A stretch of 8,510 bases of DNA from Ruminococcaceae bacterium UBA6364 (GCA_002440045.1 DJRI01000164.1:1-8510), one strand, 5' to 3'; counted from the stretch's first letter, positions 1-6,825 are shown. Numbers and translations: made by a program. Notes: generated from the letters alone by a model not told the origin.

Positions 1-75
1 GGATTCGAACCCACGGTACGTTTCCGTACGACGGTTTTCAAGACCGTTCCGTTATAACCACTTCGGTACCTCTGC
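1..75 (-). tRNA. tRNA-Ser (anticodon UGA), 3' end cut off by the window edge
   Basis: Reading the minus strand from 75 to 1 gives acceptor strand GCAGAGG, U8-A9, a D-stem CCG/CGG, an anticodon stem ACGGT/ACCGT with loop CTTGAAA (anticodon TGA at 40-38), a long variable arm with stem GTACG/CGTAC and a GAAA loop (15-30), then T-stem GTGGG and loop TTCGAAT. The long extra arm plus UGA anticodon identify a class II serine tRNA that reads UCA and wobble UCN codons. The last bases of the T-stem, the 3' acceptor strand, the discriminator and any encoded CCA lie beyond position 1. It is charged by SerRS, whose gene lies about 2.2 kb away at 2274 on the other strand. Confidence 0.95.
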
Positions 76-92
76 ATAATTGCAAGAGATAT

Positions 93-119
93 ATTATCAT
101 ATTAACTCTTGCTTGTCAA
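93..119 (-). promoter_or_regulatory. Probable promoter of tRNA-Ser
   Basis: On the minus strand a perfect -35 box TTGACA lies at 119-114. Downstream, AT-rich sequence offers GATAAT (98-93, 15-nt spacer) or TAATAT (96-91, 17-nt spacer) as the -10. The tRNA 5' end is at 75, about 16-18 nt further on, which suits a short leader. The -35 is clear; which hexamer serves as -10 is not. Confidence 0.65.
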
Positions 120-281
120 CCGATTTTTTTGTTTTTTAAACGTTTTTTATGTGTGTGTCAGCCTGAAAATGAATTTTACTTTTTTATTCGGCAAAGTCGG
201 CGAAAGCGCCGCCCGTTATTTCTGCCAATCAAGGTTCAAGGATAGTTTGAAGTAACAGTGAAGAGGTAATAGGTAATAAGT
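120..281. other. Intergenic stretch between the two tRNA units
   Basis: No convincing gene was found. It contains T-rich runs, a perfect 5-bp hairpin CGGCG-AAAG-CGCCG (198-211) with no T-tract on either strand, and a short degenerate tandem repeat AGGTAATAGGTAATAAGTAA (265-284) preceded by AACAGTGAAG. Such GTAA/CAGTGA-rich spacer sequence often occurs as intergenic repeat debris in clostridial genomes; that comparison is from memory. The only ATG-started frame (169-255, 28 codons) has no ribosome binding site. Confidence 0.5.
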
Positions 282-314
282 AAAAATCCCGTTCGCTTTT
301 GCAAACGGGATTTT

Positions 315-315
<1 letters not shown>
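282..315 (-). terminator. Rho-independent terminator of tRNA-Thr
   Basis: The arms AAAAATCCCGTT (282-293) and AACGGGATTTTT (304-315) are perfect 12-bp complements, extended inside the loop by a GC/GC pair closing a TTTT loop. On the minus strand the hairpin directly follows tRNA-Thr and ends in a T-run. The first base of the stem (315) is also the last A of the tRNA's CCA, so termination is set immediately at the mature 3' end. The A/T symmetry means it could also stop plus-strand transcription. Confidence 0.9.
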
Positions 316-390
<75 letters not shown>

Positions 391-409
391 ATTTATTCAA
401 TGCCTAATC

Positions 410-438
410 ATTATACATAGCGCGTTCTCGGTTGTCAA
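410..438 (-). promoter_or_regulatory. Consensus promoter of tRNA-Thr
   Basis: On the minus strand, TTGACA (438-433) and TATAAT (415-410) are both perfect and separated by 17 nt, the ideal arrangement for the housekeeping sigma factor. The tRNA begins at 390, so transcription should start around 403 and leave a short 5' leader for RNase P. Perfect boxes are expected for a highly expressed stable RNA. Confidence 0.92.
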
Positions 439-545
439 GCATTTTTTTCAATTTCCGCCTATATTTGCGGAAAAATTCGGCTTTAAATTTTGTTGAATAT
501 TTTGTGGGAAAATTGTTTCTCGGTATTCCATTTTTTAGGGGTGTA

Positions 546-554
546 TGATATAAT
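546..554 (+). promoter_or_regulatory. Extended -10 promoter for parA and the following gene cluster
   Basis: TGATATAAT at 546-554 is a perfect extended -10 element (TG-n-TATAAT). No good -35 hexamer lies 16-18 nt upstream (the sequence near 525-531 is ATTCCAT), which is usual for extended -10 promoters. A start near 561 would give a leader of about 52 nt to the parA ATG. No T-box, riboswitch or other long structured leader is present before the first gene. Confidence 0.7.
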
Positions 555-612
555 TACTTTAATAATGGGTAAATTATATGTTTATACCGAAGTTTAAAAG
601 GGGCTAAGATAA

Positions 613-1377
613 ATGGCAAAGGTTATTTCCGTTGTAAACCAAAAAGGCGGCGTGGGCAAAACCACAAGCGCCGTAAACCTTTCGGCGGCAGTCGGGGCAA
701 AGGGCAAGCGCGTTCTTCTTGTTGATATTGACCCCCAGGGCAACACGACGAGCGGCTACGGAATTTCGCGAAAAAATCTTAACGCCACATCTTACGACAT
801 TCTTATAAATTCGGCTCCCGCTTCGTCGGCTGTTATAAAAACGCGCTTTGCGGGCGTTGACATTATCCCGTCCAATATGAATCTTGCGGGCGCCGAAATA
901 GAGCTTGCCGCCATAGACGGCAGAGAGTCGCTTTTAAAAAACGCCCTTGCGCCGCTTCAGCAAAACTACGACTACATATTTTTCGATTGTCCGCCGTCGC
1001 TGGGGCTTATCACCCTTAACGCGCTCAATGCTTCGGATACGTTTCTTGTTCCGATTCAGTGCGAATATTATGCGCTTGAGGGGCTTTCACAGCTTATGGC
1101 TACGGTGAGGACCGTAAAGCGTCTTTATAACCCCTATATCGAGCTTGAGGGCGTTTTGCTTACTATGTACGACGGCAGACTTAACCTTACACAGCAGGTT
1201 GTGACCGAGGTTAAAAACTTTTTCCCGAAAAAGGTATATTCGACGGTAATACCGCGCAACGTGCGCCTTTCGGAGGCGCCGTCGTTCGGCGAACCCGTAA
1301 TGTATTATGACCGCGCTTCAAAGGGTGCGGAAAGCTATGAAAGACTTGCCGATGAATTTCTCGGTGCACAAAGATAG
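613..1377 (+). CDS. parA: Chromosome partitioning ATPase ParA (Soj)
   Basis: The 254-aa product is a full-length ParA/Soj-type P-loop ATPase of the Walker-A cytoskeletal ATPase family. ATP-bound dimers bind the nucleoid non-specifically, and with ParB-parS they move and separate replication origins; in Bacillus, Soj also regulates DnaA. Visible motifs are the deviant Walker A KGGVGKTT (residues 11-18, with signature K11), the A' motif VLLVDIDPQGN (34-44), Walker B FFDCPPSLG (123-131) and the C-terminal block IPRNVRLSEAPSFGEPV (213-229) characteristic of chromosomal ParA. There is no N-terminal HTH, so it is the short chromosomal type and not a long autoregulating plasmid ParA. AAAAGGGG (596-603) is the ribosome site for the ATG at 613. 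It is first in the cluster, with parB 11 bp downstream. Confidence 0.97.
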   Translation: MAKVISVVNQKGGVGKTTSAVNLSAAVGAKGKRVLLVDIDPQGNTTSGYGISRKNLNATSYDILINSAPASSAVIKTRFAGVDIIPSNMNLAGAEIELAAIDGRESLLKNALAPLQQNYDYIFFDCPPSLGLITLNALNASDTFLVPIQCEYYALEGLSQLMATVRTVKRLYNPYIELEGVLLTMYDGRLNLTQQVVTEVKNFFPKKVYSTVIPRNVRLSEAPSFGEPVMYYDRASKGAESYERLADEFLGAQR

Positions 1378-1380
1378 GAG
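1376..1380 (+). promoter_or_regulatory. parB ribosome binding site overlapping the parA stop codon
   Basis: AGGAG begins on the last two bases of the parA TAG stop (1375-1377) and sits 8 nt before the parB ATG at 1389. Ribosomes ending parA therefore uncover or occupy the parB initiation site, which implies translational coupling and a fixed ParA:ParB ratio. Confidence 0.75.
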
Positions 1381-1388
1381 AAAAATTA

Positions 1389-2252
1389 ATGGCAGCAAAA
1401 AAGAAAGGTTTAGGCAGAGGGTTTGACGCGATTTTTGCGGACAATGCCGTGGAGGAAATTTCCTCCGCGCAAAGCGCCGTAAAAGTCAAGCTTTCGGATA
1501 TAGAGCCTAACAGAAATCAGCCGCGAAAGAATTTTGACGAAGAAGCTCTTGCGGAGCTTGCGCACAGCATAGAACAGCACGGCGTTTTACAGCCGCTTCT
1601 TGTAAGGCCGTGCCCCGACGGAAGCTATCAGCTCGTAGCTGGCGAGCGCCGCTGGCGTGCGTCGCGTATGGCTGGATTGTCGGAAGTCCCCGTTGTTATA
1701 AGGGACCTTACCGACGCGCAGGTCGCAGAGCTTGCGCTTGTTGAAAATCTTCAGCGCGAGGACCTTGACCCGATTGAAGAAGCGCTTGGCTTTAAAGAGC
1801 TTTCGGAAAAATACGAATACACTCAAGAGGAAATTTCAAATCTTGTCGGTTGCTCAAGACCGGCGGTTGCAAATGCGTTAAGGCTTTTGACGCTTCCCGA
1901 AGAGATTATAACGCTTATTTCCAAAAAACAGCTCTCACCCGGGCACGCAAGAGCTGTTATGATGATTGACGACGACGCCCTGAAAATTTCCGCGGCGCAA
2001 ACCGCCGTTAAAGAAGAGCTTTCGGTAAGAGATACCGAGCGCCTTGCGCGAAGTCTTTTGAAAGAGCCGAAAAAAGGCAAAAAAGCAAAAAAACGCGACC
2101 CGTATTACGACGAAGTGGAGCTTTCGCTTTCGGATGTGCTCAAAAGAAAGGTGCGCGTTACAAAATCTTCAAAAAGCGGCAAGCTTGAAATCGAGTTTTT
2201 TGACGACGACGATTTGAAAAAGCTTTTAAAAATATTTGACGATGAATATTGA
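1389..2252 (+). CDS. parB: ParB/Spo0J centromere-binding CTPase
   Basis: The 287-aa product matches the usual length of chromosomal ParB. ParB loads at parS, slides on DNA as a CTP-dependent clamp, activates ParA and recruits SMC condensin. The N-terminus KKKGLGRGFDAIF (4-16) is the conserved ParA-contacting segment. The CTP-binding domain carries NRNQPRKNFD (41-50), LVAGERRWRAS (82-92, the GERR box) and ENLQREDLDPIEEA (119-132). A helix-turn-helix runs from about 145 to 170 (EEISNLVGCSRPAVANALRL), followed by a second DNA-contact region containing SPGHARA (183-189). A lysine-rich linker (226-236, EPKKGKKAKKR) precedes a C-terminal dimerisation domain ending in an acidic tail. The order parA-parB with an 11-bp gap is the standard partition operon. 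It is ParB rather than Noc because it sits directly after parA and has the ParA-contacting N-terminus. Confidence 0.97.
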   Translation: MAAKKKGLGRGFDAIFADNAVEEISSAQSAVKVKLSDIEPNRNQPRKNFDEEALAELAHSIEQHGVLQPLLVRPCPDGSYQLVAGERRWRASRMAGLSEVPVVIRDLTDAQVAELALVENLQREDLDPIEEALGFKELSEKYEYTQEEISNLVGCSRPAVANALRLLTLPEEIITLISKKQLSPGHARAVMMIDDDALKISAAQTAVKEELSVRDTERLARSLLKEPKKGKKAKKRDPYYDEVELSLSDVLKRKVRVTKSSKSGKLEIEFFDDDDLKKLLKIFDDEY

Positions 2253-2261
2253 TATTTGAAT

Positions 2262-2266
2262 GAGGT
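2262..2266 (+). promoter_or_regulatory. Ribosome binding site that fixes the serS start
   Basis: GAGGT at 2262-2266 lies 7 nt before ATG 2274. An in-frame TTG at 2256 would place this site inside the coding region and add six residues (MNEVEK) before the conserved SerRS N-terminus MIDIKFLRENPD. The ATG at 2274 is therefore the better start. Confidence 0.85.
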
Positions 2267-2273
2267 AGAAAAA

Positions 2274-3560
2274 ATGATTGACATTAAATTTTTAAGAGAA
2301 AATCCCGACGCTGTTAAACAGAACATCAAAAACAAGTTTCAGGACAATAAGCTTCCTCTTGTTGACGAGGTAATAAAGCTTGACCTTGAAAGCCGCAAAA
2401 TCAAAGGTGAGGCGGACGCTTTAAGAGCTTCACGAAACAAAAACAGCAAGCTAATAGGCGCGCTTATGGCTCAGGGCAAAAAGGACGAAGCCGAAGAAAT
2501 GAAAAAGCGCGTAAACAGCGACGCCGAAAGACTTAAAGAGTGCGAAGCGCTTGAAGAGGAGCTTTCAAAAAAAGTTACCGATATTATGATGGTAATTCCC
2601 AATATTATCGACCCGTCTGTTCCGATAGGAAAAGACGACAGCGAAAACGTTGAAAGAGAGCGCTTCGGCGAGCCGCTTGTGCCCGATTTTGAAATACCCT
2701 ATCACCGCGAAATTATGGAAAGCTTTGACGGCATAGACCTTGACGCCGCGTCGCGCGTGGCTGGCAACGGCTTCTATTACCTCAGCGGCGACATTGCAAG
2801 ACTTCATTCGGCGGTTATTTCTTATGCCCGCGATTTTATGATAGACCGCGGCTTTACCTATTACATTCCGCCGTTTATGATAAGAAGCAGCGTTGTAACC
2901 GGCGTTATGAGCTTTGCCGAAATGGACGCTATGATGTACAAGATTGAAGGCGAGGACCTTTATCTTATAGGCACGAGCGAGCATTCTATGATAGGCAAAT
3001 TCATAGATACAGTTATCCCCGAAGAAAAGCTTCCGCAAACGCTTACAAGCTATTCGCCCTGCTTCAGAAAAGAAAAGGGCGCGCACGGCATTGAAGAGCG
3101 CGGCGTTTACAGAATACATCAGTTTGAAAAACAGGAAATGATAGTTGTCTGCAAGCCCGAAGAAAGCCCCGTTTGGTTTGACAAGCTTTGGAAAAACACG
3201 GTTGACCTTTTCCGCTCTCTTGACATACCCGTCAGAACGCTTGAGTGCTGCTCGGGCGACCTTGCCGACCTTAAGGTTAAATCGGTTGACGTTGAAGCGT
3301 GGAGCCCGAGACAGAAAAAATATTTTGAAGTCGGCAGCTGCTCAAACCTTTCTGACGCACAGGCAAGACGTCTTAAAATCCGCGTAAACGGCAAAGACGG
3401 CAAATATTTCCCGCATACTTTAAACAACACGGTTGTTGCGCCGCCGAGAATGCTTATTGCTTTCCTTGAAAATAACCTCAACGCGGACGGCACGGTGAAC
3501 ATTCCTGCGGCATTAAGACCCTATATGGGCGGTAAGGAGAAGCTTGTTCCTTCAAAATGA
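2274..3560 (+). CDS. serS: Seryl-tRNA synthetase (serine--tRNA ligase), variant form
   Basis: This 428-aa class II aminoacyl-tRNA synthetase charges tRNA-Ser with serine in the cytoplasm. The start MIDIKFLRENPD is the family signature. Residues ~25-105 are the charged, heptad-like antiparallel coiled-coil arm that grips the long variable arm of tRNA-Ser, ending in MMVIPNIIDPSVPIG. The catalytic core has GTSE (233-236, where the common bacterial form has PTAE), motif 2 from CFRKEKGAHG (263-272) to HQFEKQE (282-288), CSGDLADLKVKSVDVEAWSP (326-345), and motif 3 around NNTVVAPPRMLIAFLENN (384-401), where most bacteria have NGSGLAVGRTL. The end DGTVNIPAALRPYMGG is typical. All core elements are present, so it should be active; motifs 2 and 3 look more archaeal-like than those of Bacillus or E. 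coli SerRS. It follows parB by 21 bp with no T-box in front, and its stop overlaps the rlmB start. Confidence 0.96.
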   Translation: MIDIKFLRENPDAVKQNIKNKFQDNKLPLVDEVIKLDLESRKIKGEADALRASRNKNSKLIGALMAQGKKDEAEEMKKRVNSDAERLKECEALEEELSKKVTDIMMVIPNIIDPSVPIGKDDSENVERERFGEPLVPDFEIPYHREIMESFDGIDLDAASRVAGNGFYYLSGDIARLHSAVISYARDFMIDRGFTYYIPPFMIRSSVVTGVMSFAEMDAMMYKIEGEDLYLIGTSEHSMIGKFIDTVIPEEKLPQTLTSYSPCFRKEKGAHGIEERGVYRIHQFEKQEMIVVCKPEESPVWFDKLWKNTVDLFRSLDIPVRTLECCSGDLADLKVKSVDVEAWSPRQKKYFEVGSCSNLSDAQARRLKIRVNGKDGKYFPHTLNNTVVAPPRMLIAFLENNLNADGTVNIPAALRPYMGGKEKLVPSK

Positions 3561-4342
3561 TTAATGACAGAAATGAAAAAAACGCGCCCTCAAATGAGGA
3601 GCGCGAAAGAGATAACGATATAATTTTCGGCAGAAATCCCGTTGCCGAAGCCATTAAAAGCGGCAGACCGCTTATAAGCGTGCTTGTCGCAAAGGGCGAA
3701 CGCTCGGGTTCTATACCGAAAATACTTGCAGACGCAAGAAAGACCGACGCGGTAATTAAAGAGGTTGACAGAAAAAAGCTTGACTTTATTTGCGGTCACA
3801 ACAACCATCAGGGCATAGCGGCGTATGTCGCTGTTAAAGACTACTCTACGGTTGAGGATATTTTTAACACCGCAAAAGAGCGAAACGAGCAGCCTTTTAT
3901 AATAATCTGCGACGAAATAGAGGACCCGCACAATCTCGGCGCTATTATAAGAACCGCCGAGGCGGCGGGCGCGCACGGTATAATAATACCGAAAAGGCGC
4001 AACGCGTCTTTAAGCTATACGGTTGCAAAAACCTCCGCCGGTGCGGTTGAGTTTATGCACGTTGCAAGAGTTACGAATATACCCAGGGCAATTGACGAGC
4101 TTAAAGAGCGCGGCGTGTGGATTTATTGCGCCGATATGGACGGCGTTTCTGCTGAAAGCGTTGACCTTAAAGGCGCTGTGGGGCTTGTTGTCGGCAGTGA
4201 AGGCAACGGAGTAAAAAGACTTGTGAAAGAAAAATGCGACGGAAGCATTTCGCTTCCGATGAAGGGCAAAATCAATTCGCTCAATGCATCGGTAGCCGCC
4301 GGAATACTTATGTATGAGGTTTTAAGGCAGCGCGAAAATTAA
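3557..4342 (+). CDS. rlmB: SpoU/TrmH-family 23S rRNA (guanosine-2251) 2'-O-methyltransferase
   Basis: The 261-aa SPOUT methyltransferase probably uses SAM to methylate the ribose of G2251 in the P-loop of 23S rRNA. An unusual charged stretch (1-20) precedes the L30e-like substrate domain, which starts at IIFGRNPVAEAIKSG (22-36), includes HNNHQGIAAYV (81-91) and ends near 110. The knotted catalytic domain shows motif 1 DEIEDPHNLGAIIRTAEAAG (119-138, with N126 and R132), motif 2 VVGSEGNGV (211-219) and motif 3 ISLPMKGKINSLNASVAAGI (231-250). The start ATG overlaps the serS stop in ATGA. The only purine-rich site, AAGGAG at 3534-3539, is 17 nt away, so translation probably depends on coupling to serS. 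The family is certain; the exact target could be another rRNA or tRNA nucleotide because SpoU paralogues are hard to separate by eye. Confidence 0.9.
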   Translation: MINDRNEKNAPSNEERERDNDIIFGRNPVAEAIKSGRPLISVLVAKGERSGSIPKILADARKTDAVIKEVDRKKLDFICGHNNHQGIAAYVAVKDYSTVEDIFNTAKERNEQPFIIICDEIEDPHNLGAIIRTAEAAGAHGIIIPKRRNASLSYTVAKTSAGAVEFMHVARVTNIPRAIDELKERGVWIYCADMDGVSAESVDLKGAVGLVVGSEGNGVKRLVKEKCDGSISLPMKGKINSLNASVAAGILMYEVLRQREN

Positions 4343-4361
4343 TTCGGTCGGGGGAGAAGAT

Positions 4362-6764
4362 ATGGCAGACGGCCTTTACAATGAACCGAGAAAATGGTCT
4401 CTTGAAGAGATAGATGAGCTGTTGCGTGACAGCGGTATAGTCAGTGACGAAAGCGAAAGTGAAAAACCCGAGGAAACGGTTTCGCAGAAAAAAGCCGAAT
4501 CCGTTGACCCGCGTCCTACCTATAACGAAAACGCAGAGCACAAAATTAAAACAAAAAATGTAGAAAAGTCCGACGCCGACAAAAAAACGCGCGTATTCGG
4601 CACGCTTGAAAGCGACAAATACCGTGAAAGATTTTTGAACAGACCTGTTCAAAATCTTGAAAAAACCGCCGAGCACGCCATCGTTTCAGAAAACGAGCCG
4701 TTTGAACGCGGCGGATTTATAAAGCGCGAGGGCGTTTTTAAAAACACCGTTGAGCTTCAGCCTATTCCGACGATAGTTTCAGACGAGCTTTTGAATGAAG
4801 AACAGGCGGCGGCAGACGGAAACACGCGCACCGTGGGGTTAAGGTCGCTTGCCGTTACTAACGGGAACGCTCACGAAACGGAGCTTCCCGACGAGGACGA
4901 CTCTCAGCTTACATTCGAGGGCTTTAACGAGGGCGCCGATGTGCCCGTTGTGGACGAAGCCGAGGTTGAAGAGGAGCTTATAAAAAAGCGCCGCGAAAAA
5001 GCCGCCGAATTTGTGCTCAGCAACGAAATTTCGGACAGTACGGAGGAATCCGACTCGGGCAAATACGGAATAGACGAATACCGTTCTGTTAACGATAAGT
5101 TTAAAGTCAGCTACTTTTTAAAGAAAAAAAGAACAGCCGCGCTTTTTGGGGCAGTCTCTGGGGGCTTATGCGTACTTCTTCTTTTGATTATTTCGGTTTT
5201 AGCTTCGCTTTCAAAGTTCAATGAGACGGTTTTGCTTTCGCTGAATATTGTTTTCAGCGCGCTCTCGGTTTTTTCATGCCGCAAAAATTTTGCGGACGGC
5301 TTAAAAGGCGCTTTTACTTTTAAATTTAACAGGAATTCGGGCGCGTCTCTTGCGGCGCTTGTGTCGTTTATTTACGGCGTTGTACTGTTTTTTAAAGCCG
5401 CGCCGTTTGAAAGCGGACTTCATATGTATTCAGCCGCGGCTCTTTTGCCGCTGACGCTTTGCTCTGCGGCGGATTTTCTTGAGTACGGCAGAATTAAAAA
5501 GAATTTTTCGGGTATAAGCGAAAACGAGCTTTATTCAATAGGCGATATAGACAAAGAAGATACCGCCTTTGAAATAGGCAGAGGGCTTCTTCTTGACGAG
5601 CCGCAAATTCTTTCTTCGCAAAAAACTCTTTTCCCCGGCAAATTCTTAGAGTATTCTTCAAAATATTATCCGGCGGACGATGTTAACAAAAGAACGGTTC
5701 CGATAGTATTTGCGGCTTCTTTTATAATTGCCGCAGTTACGCTTTTAATAGAAAAAGATATATTTTATTCGGTTGCCGCGCTTTCGGCGGCGTTTTGCGT
5801 GGGCGTGCCGTATTCTTCGTTCTTTGCGGACGCGCTTTCAATAAAAAGGACGTCAAAAGAGCTTAAAACACGCGGCGGAATAATCTCCGGTTGGGAGAGC
5901 TTTCGCGAATGCTCTTCGTCAAATGCCGTAGCCGTTGACGCGAACGATATTTTTGACGGTCAAAGCGGGAATATACACGGCATAAGAACGTATCATTCAA
6001 TGAGCCCCGACGAAGCAATACTTGACACGGCGGCTTTGGCGGTCGCTTCAAAAGGTCCGCTCGGCGAGCTTTTTAAAAGAGTTGTTCTCGGCAGGACGGA
6101 GCTTTTGCCCGAAGCGGATACGCTCGTTTATGAAGATAAGCTGGGGCTTTCGGCGTGGCTTCGCAACAGGCGCGTGCTTGTCGGCAGTGAAGACCTTCTT
6201 AGAAACCATAATGTCGAAGTTCCCGACAAAGCCACATATTCACACTTTTTGCACGACGGCAGATATCCGCTGTTTCTTGCTATCGAAGGCAAGCTTGCGG
6301 CAATGTTTATCGTAAGCTACGGCGTTAACGAGAAAAATGCCGAGCGCCTTCGCGCGATAGAAAAAAGCGGACTTTCGATTCTTGTGCGCTCCGACGACGC
6401 AAACATCACAGATGAAATGCTCTCCGCCGCATTGGGTGTGCCGCAAAGCGGAATAAAGGTTTTAAGTGCGGTTTCGTCGGATATACTTGATACATACAAA
6501 AAAGAAGTGCGCTCTGCGGCAAAAGCGTCGCTTATGCACAGCGAATACGAAGGCAGTTTTCTTGAGTGCGTAAAAGCCGCGCTGTCGCTTGGCAAGGCAA
6601 AGCACCTTACAGGCATAATTCAGGCGGGTGCTTGCGGCGTCGGCATTGCAATTGTGGCGTCTCTTGCGTTTGTTTCGGGTATAAGAACGCTTTCGTGCGC
6701 TCAGCTTGTTATAACACAGCTTGTGTTTACGCTGATTTCGGCGCTCGCTTCAAAGGTTAAATAA
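4362..6764 (+). CDS. Membrane protein resembling a catalytically degenerate P1B-type ATPase
   Basis: This 800-aa protein starts at ATG 4362 after GGGGGAG (4350-4356). Residues 1-257 are acidic, charged and probably disordered, beginning with KWSLEEIDELLRDSGI (11-26). Hydrophobic segments lie near 258-282, 288-306, 328-346, 355-375, 445-463, 466-492, 749-773 and 777-797, an eight-helix plan with the 4+2+2 spacing of heavy-metal P-type ATPases. Residual matches are RTVPIVFAASF (444-454) entering the third pair; VGVPYSS where CPC is expected (480-486); KTRGGIISGWESF (502-514) like KRGILIKGGEALE; AVAVDANDI (522-530) at the DKTGT site; SKGPL (563-567) at the HP motif; RRVLVGSEDLL (603-613) and LFLAIEGKLA (637-646) of the nucleotide domain; and LVRSDD (674-679) at TGDN. 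No actuator TGE and no GDGxNDxP hinge are found. I infer a P-type ATPase pseudoenzyme with a non-transport or regulatory role. Homology is visible by motif order only; function is unknown. Confidence 0.75.
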   Translation: MADGLYNEPRKWSLEEIDELLRDSGIVSDESESEKPEETVSQKKAESVDPRPTYNENAEHKIKTKNVEKSDADKKTRVFGTLESDKYRERFLNRPVQNLEKTAEHAIVSENEPFERGGFIKREGVFKNTVELQPIPTIVSDELLNEEQAAADGNTRTVGLRSLAVTNGNAHETELPDEDDSQLTFEGFNEGADVPVVDEAEVEEELIKKRREKAAEFVLSNEISDSTEESDSGKYGIDEYRSVNDKFKVSYFLKKKRTAALFGAVSGGLCVLLLLIISVLASLSKFNETVLLSLNIVFSALSVFSCRKNFADGLKGAFTFKFNRNSGASLAALVSFIYGVVLFFKAAPFESGLHMYSAAALLPLTLCSAADFLEYGRIKKNFSGISENELYSIGDIDKEDTAFEIGRGLLLDEPQILSSQKTLFPGKFLEYSSKYYPADDVNKRTVPIVFAASFIIAAVTLLIEKDIFYSVAALSAAFCVGVPYSSFFADALSIKRTSKELKTRGGIISGWESFRECSSSNAVAVDANDIFDGQSGNIHGIRTYHSMSPDEAILDTAALAVASKGPLGELFKRVVLGRTELLPEADTLVYEDKLGLSAWLRNRRVLVGSEDLLRNHNVEVPDKATYSHFLHDGRYPLFLAIEGKLAAMFIVSYGVNEKNAERLRAIEKSGLSILVRSDDANITDEMLSAALGVPQSGIKVLSAVSSDILDTYKKEVRSAAKASLMHSEYEGSFLECVKAALSLGKAKHLTGIIQAGACGVGIAIVASLAFVSGIRTLSCAQLVITQLVFTLISALASKVK

Positions 6765-6768
6765 ATCG

Positions 6769-6825
6769 GGCGCCGCTATACAATAATAATTATATTATCG
6801 GCAAACTAAGCGCAGGTATAGGCGC
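6769..6825. repeat. Interrupted inverted repeat between convergent genes, possible weak bidirectional terminator
   Basis: GCGC-CG-CTATAC (6770-6781) pairs with GTATAG-GCGC (6816-6825), leaving a 2-nt bulge. Between the arms lies an AT-rich near-palindrome, TAATA-ATTA-TATTA (about 6785-6798). It separates the 3' ends of the 800-aa gene (+) and the 49-aa gene (-), the usual place for a shared terminator. Neither side has a clean T-tract, so termination is only a guess. Confidence 0.35.

Noticed and set aside
169..255. 28-codon ATG-started frame on the plus strand between the tRNA genes
   Set aside because: There is no ribosome binding site before the ATG, no recognisable peptide pattern, and it lies in repeat-like spacer DNA.
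555..612. T-box or riboswitch leader before parA
   Set aside because: The leader is only about 50 nt, with no T-box motif and no terminator hairpin.
2256..2273. Upstream TTG start for serS
   Set aside because: It would put the GAGGT ribosome site inside the gene and add six residues before the conserved MIDIKFLRENPD start.
2565..3119. 184-codon open frame antisense to serS
   Set aside because: It runs fully opposite the conserved catalytic core of SerRS, has no ribosome binding site, and its composition is what codon bias of serS produces on the other strand.
4362..6764. Annotating the 800-aa protein as an active heavy-metal exporter
   Set aside because: The fold plan fits, but DKTGT, TGE, CPC and GDGxNDxP are all altered or missing, so transport activity is not supported.
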